64,000 nucleotides of DNA from Lysobacter avium (GCF_015209745.1 NZ_CP063657.1:620001-684000), one strand, 5' to 3'; numbered from the stretch's first letter, positions 45,575 to 57,301 are shown. The notes: generated by a model not told the origin, from the letters alone. Program-made: numbers and translations.

Positions 45575-48400
45575 ATGAATTACCGCAATCTGCGCCCCGC
45601 GCTGCGTCTCGGCATGCTGCCGGCCGCTGTCGCAGTGGCACTTGTGCCGGCCATTGCCGGCGCACAGGAAGCCCCGGCTTCCCAGGCCACCACCCTTGAC
45701 CGCATTGAAGTCACCGGCTCGCGTATCCGCCAGGTCGACGTCGAGACCGCACAGCCGGTCCTGATGATTTCGCGTGCAGACATCGAGAACCAGGGCTTCA
45801 GCTCGGTCGCCGACATCCTGCAGAACATCTCTGCTGCCGGTTCTCCTGCGTTCAGCCGCGCCTCGCCGCTGACCGCCAACCAGGAAGCCGGTGGTTCGTA
45901 CATCGACCTGCGCAATCTGGGCGCCCAGCGCACCCTGGTACTGATCAATGGCAAGCGCCTGGGCATCAGCACCAGCGGCTACCAGGACGTCTCCACCATT
46001 CCGTCCGCCGTTGTCGAGCGCATTGAGGTCCTGAAGGACGGCGCGTCCTCGATTTATGGCTCCGACGCGATTGCCGGCGTGATCAACATCATCACCCGCA
46101 GCAACTTCGACGGCGCGGAAGTCAATGCTTATTACGGCCAGTACGGCCAGGGCGACGGCACGGTCCAGAACTACGACTTCGTTACCGGATTCTCCGGCGA
46201 TCGCGGCTCGGTCACCATCGGTGCCGAGTACCATCAGGAAGACGAAGTCTGGGCCAAGGATCGCTGGTTCTCCGAGGACACGCGTCCGGGCTATCCGAGC
46301 GCAAGCCTGACTACTGTTGGCCAATGGGGTAACTGGTACGACGAAGCCACTGAACAGTGGATGGCGCCTGATCGTGGCAGCAATGCCATCGGCGCCGGTA
46401 ACTTCCATCCGCAGACCTCGGCCGACACCAGTCGCGCCTCGGACCAGATGCATCTGCGTACCCCGCAGGAGCGTCGCTCGCTGTTCGCCAGCGCCAACTG
46501 GGAAATCACCGACAACATCCGTTTCACCAGCGACCTGGCCTACAACCAGCGCGATTCGTTCCGCCAGATTGCCGGCTACCCGATGCAGTCGGCGGCGTTT
46601 GATACGCCGATGTCTGGCGACAGTGCCTTCAACCCGGTTCCAGGCACCGATATCGACTGGCGCCGCCGCGGTTGGGAAACCCCCCGTACCACGCAGAGCG
46701 ATCTGACCACCTGGCGTTTCACCGCAGCCATTGAAGGTTCGTTCCAGCTGGCCGATCGTTACTTCGACTGGGACGTGGGCACTCTGTACAACGAGACCAA
46801 CCTCACCACCACGAACAACGGCAACTTCTACATCCCGAATGTGGCCAATGCCGTGGGTCCGTCGTTTGTCAATGGTCAGGGCAATGTCGTTTGCGGCACC
46901 CCCGGCGCCGAAATTGCCGGTTGCGTGCCATGGAACCCGTTTGCGGGCTTCGGCACCGGTGCGGTCGCCAACTCCCTCGACGACCCGAACGTGATCGGCT
47001 ACCTGTTCAAGGAAGAGCACGCCACCGGCTCGACGCAGACCAACAGCTACTTCGCCAACCTGGCGGGCTCGCTGTTCACGCTTCCCGCTGGCGACCTTGG
47101 CTTTGCGATCGGCTACGAGACCCGCAAGGAACAGGGCGGATTCTCACCGGACGCGATTGCACAGACTGGTGACTCGACCAACCTCGCGTCCGGCAACACC
47201 TACGGCCGCTACACGCTTGACGAGTTCTACGGCGAGCTGAGCATTCCGGTGCTGGCTGATGTCGCGTTTGCCAAGGAGCTCACCCTCAACGTCGCAAGCC
47301 GCTATTCGGACTACGACAGTTTCGGTGACACCACCAACAACAAGTTCGGCTTCAAGTGGCGTCCGTTCGACGACCTGCTCGTCCGCGGAACCTGGGCTGA
47401 CGGCTTCCGTGCCCCGACCATCAGTGACCTGTACGGCGGCGGTTCGCAGACCTTCACCACGAACTTCAGCGATCCGTGCGACAGCATCTACGGTGCCGCA
47501 CGCGGCAGTGCACGATGCCTGCAGGACGTTGCAGCGAACTACCGCCAGTTGAAGCAGGGCTTCATCCCGGTGGACAGCGAAGCGGATCAGACTCCGGTGC
47601 CGTTCACCAGCGGCTCCAACCCGAACCTGCAGCCTGAGCTGGCCAAGTCCAAGACCATCGGATTTGTATACAGCCCGAACTACGTGCAGGGCCTCAGCGT
47701 TGGCCTGGACTGGTGGAACATCAAGATCACCGATACGGTGGTTTCCGATAGCCCCAACCAGATCCTGCGTGACTGCTACATTGCCGGGATCGAGTCGCGC
47801 TGCAACAACTTCAGCCGCGATCCGGTGCTGGGAATTGTCACCGACCTCACCTACGGCATGCGTAACGCCGGCTACACCGAGACCGAAGGTTTTGACCTTG
47901 ATGTCGGGTATCGGATGGACACGGACTACGGTCGGTTCGGCCTCAACTGGCAGTCCACTTACGTCAGCAAGTACGAACAGCGGCAGACGGATGACGTTGA
48001 CGTTGTGCCCTCCCAGTACAACGGATTTGGTAGCAACTTCCGCGTGCGGTCCAACGCCAACCTGAGCTGGTCGCAGGGTGACTTCAGTGCGTCGTGGGGC
48101 ATGCGCTACTACTCCGGGACGAAGGACAACTGCTATCTGGATCGCTGCAATATTCCGCAGTACCAGGCTCCGGACACCAACGGCAAGATCGTCAAGTACA
48201 ACCGCGTAGGCGGCTCGACGTTCCACGACGTTCAGGTCGGTTGGAAGGCTCCGTGGAATGCGAAGGTGTCGATCGGTGCGAACAACGTGTTCGGCCATTA
48301 CGGCCCGATCATGCACAGCCAGCCCAACTCGAACTTCGCGTACTACGGCGGCTACGACATCGGTCGCTTCATGTACCTGAAGTACCAGCAGAACTTCTGA
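45575..48400 (+). CDS. TonB-dependent outer-membrane receptor
   Basis: The 941-residue protein has a signal peptide (residues 1-30, ending IAGAQ), a TonB-box-like start (TLDRIEVTGSRIR), a plug domain (LRNLGAQRTLVLINGKRLG, GASSIYGSDAIAGVINIIT) and a long beta-barrel that ends in an aromatic residue (YLKYQQNF), as expected for BAM insertion. It belongs to the large Xanthomonadaceae group with VEVTGSRI-type starts; the substrate (peptide, sugar or metal complex) cannot be told. GGAG lies about 11 bases before the ATG. Regulation by the preceding AraC-type protein is likely from position. Confidence 0.93.
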   Translation: MNYRNLRPALRLGMLPAAVAVALVPAIAGAQEAPASQATTLDRIEVTGSRIRQVDVETAQPVLMISRADIENQGFSSVADILQNISAAGSPAFSRASPLTANQEAGGSYIDLRNLGAQRTLVLINGKRLGISTSGYQDVSTIPSAVVERIEVLKDGASSIYGSDAIAGVINIITRSNFDGAEVNAYYGQYGQGDGTVQNYDFVTGFSGDRGSVTIGAEYHQEDEVWAKDRWFSEDTRPGYPSASLTTVGQWGNWYDEATEQWMAPDRGSNAIGAGNFHPQTSADTSRASDQMHLRTPQERRSLFASANWEITDNIRFTSDLAYNQRDSFRQIAGYPMQSAAFDTPMSGDSAFNPVPGTDIDWRRRGWETPRTTQSDLTTWRFTAAIEGSFQLADRYFDWDVGTLYNETNLTTTNNGNFYIPNVANAVGPSFVNGQGNVVCGTPGAEIAGCVPWNPFAGFGTGAVANSLDDPNVIGYLFKEEHATGSTQTNSYFANLAGSLFTLPAGDLGFAIGYETRKEQGGFSPDAIAQTGDSTNLASGNTYGRYTLDEFYGELSIPVLADVAFAKELTLNVASRYSDYDSFGDTTNNKFGFKWRPFDDLLVRGTWADGFRAPTISDLYGGGSQTFTTNFSDPCDSIYGAARGSARCLQDVAANYRQLKQGFIPVDSEADQTPVPFTSGSNPNLQPELAKSKTIGFVYSPNYVQGLSVGLDWWNIKITDTVVSDSPNQILRDCYIAGIESRCNNFSRDPVLGIVTDLTYGMRNAGYTETEGFDLDVGYRMDTDYGRFGLNWQSTYVSKYEQRQTDDVDVVPSQYNGFGSNFRVRSNANLSWSQGDFSASWGMRYYSGTKDNCYLDRCNIPQYQAPDTNGKIVKYNRVGGSTFHDVQVGWKAPWNAKVSIGANNVFGHYGPIMHSQPNSNFAYYGGYDIGRFMYLKYQQNF

Positions 48401-48430
48401 TCGGTTCATTGACCAGTTGAGTAACAAGGA

Positions 48431-48456
48431 AAACGGCCCCGGTAACGGGGCCGTTT
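48431..48456 (+). terminator. Intrinsic terminator after the TonB receptor
   Basis: AAACGGCCCC (48431-48440) pairs with GGGGCCGTTT (48447-48456) around a six-base loop, then continues into a T-run. It lies about 30 bases past the receptor stop. Confidence 0.9.
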
Positions 48457-48572
48457 TTCATTGGTGGGATCGAGGCGGCTGGCTCGCCGGTTCCGGTTCC
48501 GGTTCTGTGCGCCATTCCCACTGGGCAGCGCGGCGCGCGGATTTGCCACGCCGTATCCTCGCGCGCTGCAAC

Positions 48573-48599
48573 CAAAAAAGCCGCCTGTCCGGCGGCTTT
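48573..48599 (-). terminator. Intrinsic terminator of ppa
   Basis: AAAGCCGCC/GGCGGCTTT with a five-base loop is followed on the minus strand by a run of Ts. It lies about 25 bases past the ppa stop and can also stop plus-strand read-through. Confidence 0.87.
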
Positions 48600-48622
48600 C
48601 GTCCACTTTCGAAGGACGCGGA

Positions 48623-49174
48623 TCAGCGCGCAGGCGCGCCCTCTACGTCCGCCTGGTGACGCTTCATCGCATCCACCAGCACGGCCTTGGCCTCGGCGGC
48701 GTTGCCCCAGCCGTCCAGCCGGACCCACTTGTCCTTCTCCAGATCCTTGTAGTGCTCGAAGAAGTGGCCGATGCGCTCGCACCAGTGCGGGCTCACCTGG
48801 TCGATGTCGTGGATGTGGGCGTAACCGGCGAACACCGCGGCGACCGGCACCGCGAGGATCTTCTCGTCCTTGCCGGCCTCATCGCTCATGTTGAGCACGC
48901 CCACCGGGCGGCAGCGGATGACCGATCCCGGGATCAGCGGCAGCGGCAGGATGACCATCACGTCCGCGGGATCGCCATCCCCACACAGGGTGTTGGGCAC
49001 GTAGCCGTAGTTGCACGGGTAGCGCATCGGCGTGGACAGGATGCGGTCGACGAAAATCGCTCCCGATTCCTTGTCGACCTCGTACTTCACCGGCTCGGCA
49101 TCCTTCGGGATTTCGATGATGACGTTGATTTCTTCCGGTGGATTGTCGCCGGTGGTGACGTGGTCCAGACCCAT
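48623..49174 (-). CDS. ppa: Inorganic pyrophosphatase (family I)
   Basis: Ppa hydrolyses PPi in the cytoplasm. The 183-residue protein has KYEVDKESGAIFVDRIL, YPCNYGYVPNTL and the metal-binding stretch GDGDPADVMV. Length is normal for the hexameric bacterial enzyme. The ATG at 49174 has GGAG six bases upstream. Two other PPi enzymes, hppA and pfp, lie within 6 kb. Confidence 0.95.
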   Translation of the reverse strand: MGLDHVTTGDNPPEEINVIIEIPKDAEPVKYEVDKESGAIFVDRILSTPMRYPCNYGYVPNTLCGDGDPADVMVILPLPLIPGSVIRCRPVGVLNMSDEAGKDEKILAVPVAAVFAGYAHIHDIDQVSPHWCERIGHFFEHYKDLEKDKWVRLDGWGNAAEAKAVLVDAMKRHQADVEGAPAR

Positions 49175-49384
49175 GATTGCTCCAGGAGGTAGGGCGTCGG
49201 TTGCGACGCCGGGAAAGCCGGCCATTTTACCCGTCCAGCTGCTGCGATGCAGCAACGGCAATGCTGCCGGCACTTCAAGGGATTTTTTGGTTTGGCGGCC
49301 GGATCGCCCTCGGGTATGCCCCAGCTTGGCGCGCTCCGTACCAGTGCGTATCTATAGGGCAAGTCCACTGAACCGGTACCTGAC

Positions 49385-50923
49385 ATGTCCCTGTCGCTCA
49401 ACCCGTCCGCCACCCAGTCCCACACCGATCCGCGCCTGCAGTCGAACGACTACTGGAACAACCCTGCCGAGCGTGAAGCCGCGCCGCCGACCTGCGTCTC
49501 CACCGCCGATCCGGTGGGCGAGGGAAAGGGCAAATCGGCCGATGCGGTGGAGATCCAGGGCAGCTCGCGTGGCAAGCCGTTGCCGCCGGACAGCACGCCG
49601 GACGGCAAGACCGTCGAGCGCGCCGAGATCCACAAGGGAGAGCAGGTCGAGATCACCCGCGAGCAGACCATGGCCGACGCCGGCTACGGCCGAACCTACG
49701 TCAGCAGTGACCAGCTGGTGCTGACCACCGGCGCGGGTGATGACCGAGTCAACGTCGGCCAGCGCGACGACGGGACCCTGGATGTCACCGTCAACGGCGA
49801 GCAGTACGAGATGCGTCTGGGCGAAAGTCAGGAGCTGACCATCCGCGCCGGTGCCGGTGACGACGTGATCTGCGTAGCCCCAAACGTCAAGGTCAACATC
49901 GTGGTCGACGGCGGCGATGGCAATGACTTCATCCAGACCGGCGCGGGCGATGACCGCATCGACGGCGGCGCCGGTGACGACACGATCATTACCACCGGTG
50001 GCCGTAACGACATCTTCGGCAACAGCGGCAATGACACCATCCACGGCGGCGGCGCGGTCGACGTGATCCACGGCGGCGATGGCGATGACACCATCCACGG
50101 CGGCGCGGGCGACAATTTCATCGAAGGCGGAGCGGGCAACGACGTCATCCACGGCGGCAACGGCAACAACATCATCTCCGGCGGGCGCGGCGACGACGTG
50201 ATCCGCAGCGGCACCGGCAACGACGTGATCTACACCGGCTCGGGCAAAAACAAGGTCGACACCGCGGGCGGCAACAACGTCATCCATGCGCAGTCGGTGG
50301 GCAACGTGATCAATTCCGCCACCGCAGCCAACGACACCGTGGTGAACGTGGAGATCGACCCCTCGCTGGGCCAGAGCATCAAGGTCGAGGGCTCGGAGGC
50401 GTTCACCCAGCGCATCGGTGCGGAGCTGGACATGCTGCGCGCCTCGCCAGTCGGGCAGAAGATGCTGGCCGAGTTCGACGCGGCGGCCGAGAAGAAGGGC
50501 AACGTCGTCACCATCCGTGAGCTCGCCAGCGAGCAGAACGGCTACGCGCAGACCTTCAGCCGCGACGCGGACATCGTCAACGGTCGCGCGGGTGCTGGCG
50601 GCAACGTGACCATCAGCTACAACCCGAGCTTCCACATGGACGCCTTCCCGACCCCGATCGGCGTGCTCTACCACGAGATGTCGCATGCCTATAACGGTGT
50701 CACCGGCACCTTCCAGCCGGGTACCTATCGCGGCGAAGGCCCGGATTCGGGCAGCGTGCCGAACGCGGAGCGCCAGGCGGTTGGTCTGGAGACCAGCGCT
50801 CCCGCCTTCGACTTCGACGGTGATCCGTCCACGCCGCCCACCACCGCCAACCCCCATCATCTGACCGAGAACGGCTTCCGTCAGGAGCTGGGCTTGCCGG
50901 ACCGGCCGAACTACACCCTGTAA
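49385..50923 (+). CDS. RTX-repeat protein with an M91 (NleD/HopH1-like) metalloprotease domain
   Basis: The 512-residue protein has no signal peptide. Residues about 110-300 are dominated by RTX-type calcium-binding nonapeptides (GGDGND, GGAGDD, GGNGNN). Residues about 310-480 carry a zinc-protease site: H430-E-M-S-H434 in LYHEMSHAYN, followed by NAERQAVGLE, which supplies the likely third ligand. That spacing is typical of the M91 family, whose known members are injected effectors (NleD, HopH1). Fusion to an RTX block is unusual and suggests secretion and calcium-driven folding outside the cell. No type I transporter genes lie nearby. Function is inferred from motifs only. Confidence 0.85.
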   Translation: MSLSLNPSATQSHTDPRLQSNDYWNNPAEREAAPPTCVSTADPVGEGKGKSADAVEIQGSSRGKPLPPDSTPDGKTVERAEIHKGEQVEITREQTMADAGYGRTYVSSDQLVLTTGAGDDRVNVGQRDDGTLDVTVNGEQYEMRLGESQELTIRAGAGDDVICVAPNVKVNIVVDGGDGNDFIQTGAGDDRIDGGAGDDTIITTGGRNDIFGNSGNDTIHGGGAVDVIHGGDGDDTIHGGAGDNFIEGGAGNDVIHGGNGNNIISGGRGDDVIRSGTGNDVIYTGSGKNKVDTAGGNNVIHAQSVGNVINSATAANDTVVNVEIDPSLGQSIKVEGSEAFTQRIGAELDMLRASPVGQKMLAEFDAAAEKKGNVVTIRELASEQNGYAQTFSRDADIVNGRAGAGGNVTISYNPSFHMDAFPTPIGVLYHEMSHAYNGVTGTFQPGTYRGEGPDSGSVPNAERQAVGLETSAPAFDFDGDPSTPPTTANPHHLTENGFRQELGLPDRPNYTL

Positions 50924-50947
50924 GATCGGGCCAAACGCGGAGTCTGC

Positions 50948-51682
50948 ATGACCAATCTTCGTAACGGCCGACCCCTGCCACGATCGACCACTGCGGCGGC
51001 CCTCGCCGCAGTGGTCGTGTTGGCAGCGGGTTGTGCGTGCGCAGCGACGCCGGCAGTATCGGGTGTCGTGGGGCCGACCCAACCGGCTGGCGTGGTCGAC
51101 CCATCCTCGAAAGCTCCGGAGCCTGATTCAATGTCTGCAAGCCGCGCCGTCAGCACCGAAGCCACTGGAACCCTCGCGGCTGTGAAAGCCAGCTTCGACT
51201 ATTCGCCATCGGAGCGTTTGTTGAAGGTGGCGTACCGGATCGACAACGCCAGCGATGCACCGCTGGCCGTGTTTGATCGCGGCGATCGCCACGCGGTGCT
51301 CTCGCGCCAGCACGCCGCGGGCGCGGTGCCGACACCGTTCTTCGCCGTGGACGAGGAGGGCGGCGTCACCATCAGCCACGAAGCCTTGCCGTTGCCGACG
51401 CCGGCGCCGACCTCTCCGCCGACGCCGTTGGCGGCCAAGGTGGCCCCAGGGGCCAGCATCGAAGGCAGCTTCGAGTTCGCACTGCCGATGTCGCTTGAAG
51501 GCGACCGGCTGCGCTGGTGCGTGGGCGTCGCGCCCTTCACCGAAGCTGATTTCAGCGCGGGAGAGAAGGCCGCCGGCATCGACCTGTGGCGTGCCTCGTT
51601 TGCCGTGGTGGAGAGCCAGCAACGCCTGTGCACGGCGTGGTTCGATCTGGAGCGTGGCGCGTTTGTGGAGTCCTCGCGCTGA
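50948..51682 (+). CDS. Putative lipoprotein
   Basis: The 244-residue protein has a signal sequence ending in VLAAGC, a lipobox, followed by a Pro/Ser-rich linker. The rest contains alternating strands (LLKVAYRIDNASDAPLAVFDRG) of the kind seen in intracellular proteinase-inhibitor-like or Ig-like envelope domains, but I do not recognise a family. It starts 24 bases after the RTX-M91 gene, so the two may be one transcript, and it is followed by a strong terminator. It could be an envelope partner of the protease; that is positional inference only. Confidence 0.7.
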   Translation: MTNLRNGRPLPRSTTAAALAAVVVLAAGCACAATPAVSGVVGPTQPAGVVDPSSKAPEPDSMSASRAVSTEATGTLAAVKASFDYSPSERLLKVAYRIDNASDAPLAVFDRGDRHAVLSRQHAAGAVPTPFFAVDEEGGVTISHEALPLPTPAPTSPPTPLAAKVAPGASIEGSFEFALPMSLEGDRLRWCVGVAPFTEADFSAGEKAAGIDLWRASFAVVESQQRLCTAWFDLERGAFVESSR

Positions 51683-51717
51683 CGGTCCACGCGGCAATCC
51701 AGTGAACGCCGCCCAGG

Positions 51718-51748
51718 AAAAAGCCCCGCCGAAGCGGGGCTTTTTTTT
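51718..51748 (+). terminator. Bidirectional intrinsic terminator
   Basis: AAGCCCCGC/GCGGGGCTT with a four-base CGAA loop (51721-51742) ends in eight Ts on the plus strand and has As on the other side. It separates the lipoprotein gene from the convergent hppA. Confidence 0.93.
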
Positions 51749-51779
51749 ACTGCTTTACGCAGTTACGCGCGACCGCCCA

Positions 51780-53807
<2,028 letters not shown>

Positions 53808-53882
53808 GAACTCCTCCCCAGATAGAAGTGGACTACGTGGAATTTCCGATTGCCCCGCGACTATGGCACAGCGTGAAACCCC

Positions 53883-55139
53883 TTATTCGTGCCAGGGCGC
53901 AAGCAATGCGGGTACGGCCACGTTTTTCAGCGTGACGTACCTGGGTAACCCGTCCGCGCCATACGGCGGCGGCGCTTCGCCGTGGATCAGCGGGCCGAGG
54001 TAGGCCCGCGCCTTGGCGGTAATCCCATAGCCGTCGCGGCGGATGAATCCGGCCGGCAGGGTTTTTTCCTTGTTGGCGATCTTCGACAAAGGCGCGGCTT
54101 CCACTTTCCAGCGGTAGGGCGCATCGGCGGTGCGCACGATCACCGGCATCATCGCGTTCATTCCGTCCAGCGCGTACTCCACCGCGGCGGTGCCAACGGC
54201 CTGCGCATGCTCCAGATCGGTCTTGGACGCCAGGTGCCGCGCAGAGCGTTGCAGGTAGTCCGGCAGCGCCCAGTGGACCTTGTAACCCAGCGTGTCCTGC
54301 ACCCGTCCGGCCAGGTGCGAGGCGACGCCGCCAAGCTGCTTGTGCCCGAACGAATCGGTGCGACCGCCCGCGTCGGCGATGAACCTGCCATCGGCGTCGC
54401 GGATGCCTTCGCTGGCAACCACCACGCAATAGCCGACGCGCTCGACGGTGGCTTTCACCTTGGCCAGGAAATCGGCCTCGTCAAAGGTCCGCTCCGGCAA
54501 CAGGATGAGATGGGGCGCCTGGTCGGGACCTTCGCCGGCCAGCCCGGCCGATGCGGCCAGCCAGCCGGCGTGGCGGCCCATCGCCTCGTAGATGAAGACC
54601 TTGGTGGAGGTCTCCGCCATCGCCACGACGTCCAGTGCGGCCTCGCGCACCGACACCGCGGTGTATTTCGCCGCCGAGCCGAATCCGGGGCTGCAGTCGG
54701 TCAGTGCGAGGTCGTTGTCGATCGTCTTGGGCACGCCGATGCAGTGCAGCGGGTAGTCGTACTCGGCGGCCAGGCGGGAGACCTTCAAGGCGGTGTCGGC
54801 CGAATCGTTGCCGCCGTTGTAGAGGAACCAGCGCACGTCGTGGGCGCGGAAGACGTCGATCAGGCGCTCGTACTTCGCCCGATCCTCTTCCAGCGACTTG
54901 AGCTTGAGCCGGCACGAACCGAATGCGCCGCCCGGGGTGTGGGCGAGGGCGCGGATGTCGGCGATCGACTCTTTGGAGGTGTCGATGAGCTGCTCGCGCA
55001 ACACGCCAAGGATGCCGTCACGCGCGGCCAGCACCTTGACCTTGCGCTTGCGCGCGGTCTGGATGACGGCCGAGGCGGTGGCATTGATGACGGCCGTGAC
55101 GCCGCCGGACTGGGCGTAGAGCAGTGTTCCAGAAGGCAT
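53883..55139 (-). CDS. pfp: Pyrophosphate-dependent 6-phosphofructokinase
   Basis: The enzyme reversibly phosphorylates fructose 6-phosphate with PPi. The 418-residue protein has GGNDSAD (109-115) in place of GGDGS, with Asp112 where ATP-dependent enzymes have Gly. It also has GVPKTIDND (about 135-143), with Lys where ATP enzymes have Gly; both are PPi markers. EAMGRHAGWLA is present. The ATG at 55139 is used; a TTG at 55175 would add a low-complexity start. Length equals that of the Xanthomonas enzyme as I recall it. It lies in an apparent operon with hppA. Confidence 0.93.
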   Translation of the reverse strand: MPSGTLLYAQSGGVTAVINATASAVIQTARKRKVKVLAARDGILGVLREQLIDTSKESIADIRALAHTPGGAFGSCRLKLKSLEEDRAKYERLIDVFRAHDVRWFLYNGGNDSADTALKVSRLAAEYDYPLHCIGVPKTIDNDLALTDCSPGFGSAAKYTAVSVREAALDVVAMAETSTKVFIYEAMGRHAGWLAASAGLAGEGPDQAPHLILLPERTFDEADFLAKVKATVERVGYCVVVASEGIRDADGRFIADAGGRTDSFGHKQLGGVASHLAGRVQDTLGYKVHWALPDYLQRSARHLASKTDLEHAQAVGTAAVEYALDGMNAMMPVIVRTADAPYRWKVEAAPLSKIANKEKTLPAGFIRRDGYGITAKARAYLGPLIHGEAPPPYGADGLPRYVTLKNVAVPALLAPWHE

Positions 55140-55299
55140 GGGGATTCCAGGAATATGAATGCCGGCGGCCGGCAAGGATGCGTTAAGCTGATTGCCGTTT
55201 GCCGGGCTGGTTGAGAGGCTGCTGCGAGTGTAGCGCCGGCCCCGTGTGGCCCAGGTACACAGCCCTGGCCAGCGCCATATTCAGACACAGGAGACAGCG

Positions 55300-55878
55300 A
55301 TGCGATTGGTACTTCTCGGCCCCCCCGGCTCCGGCAAGGGCACCCAGGCCGTGCGCCTGAAGGAACACCTGCAGGTCCCGCACATTTCCACCGGCGACCT
55401 GCTGCGCGCCGAGGTGGCCGCCGAAAGCAAGCTGGGCATCGAGGCCAGGGAAGTGATGGCCCGCGGTGAACTGGTCTCCGACGAGATCCTGCTGGGCATG
55501 CTGGAAAACCGTTTTTCCCAGGAGGACACCAAGGGCGGTTTCATCCTGGACGGTTATCCGCGCAACCTGGCCCAGGCCGATGCGCTGACCGCATTGTTGG
55601 AGCGCATCGGGCAGCCGATGGACGCCGCGGTGCAGCTGGACGTGCCCTCCGAGCTGCTGGTGGAGCGCATCGCCGGCCGCGCCAAGGCCGAAGGCCGCGC
55701 CGACGACACGCCCGAGTCGGTGCGCACGCGCCTGAAGGTGTATTCGGATCAGACCGAGCCGGTAGTGGACTTCTTCCGCCAGCGCGGCAAGCTCAGCGTC
55801 GTCGATGGCGTGGGCTCGCTGGACGACGTGTTCGCACGCATCATTTCGGCGTTGAAGCCCGTGCCCGAGGTCGGCTGA
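55300..55878 (+). CDS. adk: Adenylate kinase (short LID form)
   Basis: Adk balances AMP, ADP and ATP. The 192-residue protein has the P-loop GPPGSGKGT (7-15), STGDLLRAE and FILDGYPRNLAQA. The long LID insertion with its four zinc cysteines is missing, as in other short-form enzymes. CAGGAGAC precedes the ATG. It is divergent from pfp and is followed seven bases later by mpl. Confidence 0.96.
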   Translation: MRLVLLGPPGSGKGTQAVRLKEHLQVPHISTGDLLRAEVAAESKLGIEAREVMARGELVSDEILLGMLENRFSQEDTKGGFILDGYPRNLAQADALTALLERIGQPMDAAVQLDVPSELLVERIAGRAKAEGRADDTPESVRTRLKVYSDQTEPVVDFFRQRGKLSVVDGVGSLDDVFARIISALKPVPEVG

Positions 55879-55885
55879 TCGCGCG

Positions 55886-57292
55886 ATGAAACTGCATATC
55901 CTTGGCGTCGCCGGTACGTTCATGGGCGGCGTGGCAACGCTCGCCCGCGAGTTGGGCCATCAGGTGGAAGGCAGCGACCAGGCGGTGTACCCGCCGATGT
56001 CCACGCTGCTGGAAACGCTGGGCATCGAGCTGCGCCAGGGGTACGAGCCGGGCAACATCTCCGCTGACTGCGACCAGATCGTCGTCGGCAACGCGCTCTC
56101 GCGCGGCAACCCGGCGGTCGAACAGGTGCTCGATGACGGCCGCGACTACACCTCCGGCGCGCAGTGGCTGGCCGAGAACGTGCTGCCGGGGCGGGACGTA
56201 CTCGCCGTCGCCGGCACGCATGGCAAGACCACGACCACCTCGATCCTGATGTGGCTGCTGGAGGCCGCCGGCCGCGGTCCGGGCTTCCTGATCGGCGGTG
56301 TGGCCGAGGACTTCGGGGTCTCCGCGCGCGTCGGCACCGGGCGCGAGTTCGTGGTCGAGGCGGACGAGTACGACACCGCGTTCTTCGACAAGCGCAGCAA
56401 GTTCGTCCACTACCGCCCGCTGGTCGCGATCCTCAACAACCTGGAGTTCGACCACGCGGACATTTTCCCCGACGTGGCCGCGATCCAGCGCCAGTTCCAC
56501 CATCTGGTGCGGACCGTGCCGCGTCGCGGCTGCCTGGTCGTCAACGGCGAGGACGCGCACCTGGCCGAAGTGTTGGCGATGGGCTGCTGGACGCCGGTGC
56601 AGACTTTCGGCCTGGACGCCGCGGCGGCCGTCGCTCCGGTGTCCCCGGCGTTTGCATTCAACTGGACCGCCCGTCTGCTGGCCGAAGATGGCAGCCGCTT
56701 CGTCGTCGTCCACGACGGCGCAGAAGCGGGCGAAGTCAATTGGCCCCTGCTGGGCCGGCACAACGTCATGAACGCGCTGGCCGCATTGGCGACCGCGCAC
56801 CAGGTGGGCGTCGAATTGCCGGACGTGCTCGCGGCGCTGGCAGGGTTCAGCAGCGTCAAACGGCGGATGGAGCGGGTCGGCGAGTGCGGCGGGGTCACCG
56901 TCCACGACGATTTTGCCCACCACCCCACCGCGATCGCGACCACCTTGGCGGGACTGCGCGCGCGGGTCGGTGACGCGCGCATCGTCGCGGCGCTGGAGCC
57001 GCGCAGCAATTCGATGCGCCTGGGCGCCCATGCCGACGCGCTGGCGCCTTCGCTGGCGCAGGCGGACGCGGTCGTGTTCCTGCATCGCCCCGAGCTGGCA
57101 TGGGACGCGGGTGCGGTGGTCGCCGGACTGCGTGGTGAAGGCAGCACGGCGCCGGACGTCGAGAGCCTGGTGGCCGACCTGATCACACGGGCCCGGCCCG
57201 GTGACCACGTGTTGTTCATGTCCAATGGCGGTTTTGACAATGCGCCGCGCCGCTTCCTGGCCGCGCTTCAGGACCGGCCGCCACTGCGCTAG
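55886..57292 (+). CDS. mpl: UDP-N-acetylmuramate:L-alanyl-gamma-D-glutamyl-meso-diaminopimelate ligase
   Basis: Mpl recycles murein tripeptide by joining it to UDP-MurNAc. The 468-residue Mur-ligase family protein has KLHILGVAGTFMGGVA at the start, the ATP loop VAGTHGKTTTTS, VEADEYDTAFFDKRSKF and HDDFAHHPTAI. The GTFMGG motif instead of GxGxxG-type MurC starts marks Mpl. It begins seven bases after adk, so it is probably cotranscribed. Confidence 0.95.
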   Translation: MKLHILGVAGTFMGGVATLARELGHQVEGSDQAVYPPMSTLLETLGIELRQGYEPGNISADCDQIVVGNALSRGNPAVEQVLDDGRDYTSGAQWLAENVLPGRDVLAVAGTHGKTTTTSILMWLLEAAGRGPGFLIGGVAEDFGVSARVGTGREFVVEADEYDTAFFDKRSKFVHYRPLVAILNNLEFDHADIFPDVAAIQRQFHHLVRTVPRRGCLVVNGEDAHLAEVLAMGCWTPVQTFGLDAAAAVAPVSPAFAFNWTARLLAEDGSRFVVVHDGAEAGEVNWPLLGRHNVMNALAALATAHQVGVELPDVLAALAGFSSVKRRMERVGECGGVTVHDDFAHHPTAIATTLAGLRARVGDARIVAALEPRSNSMRLGAHADALAPSLAQADAVVFLHRPELAWDAGAVVAGLRGEGSTAPDVESLVADLITRARPGDHVLFMSNGGFDNAPRRFLAALQDRPPLR

Positions 57293-57301
57293 GCTGGGGC
57301 A

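Noticed and set aside
49900..50280. Tandem DNA repeat or CRISPR-like array
   Set aside because: The periodicity is at the protein level (RTX nonapeptides) with varied codons; there are no identical repeats and spacers.
53883..55139. ATP-dependent phosphofructokinase
   Set aside because: GGNDS and PKTIDND carry the Asp and Lys of PPi-dependent enzymes, and hppA is adjacent.
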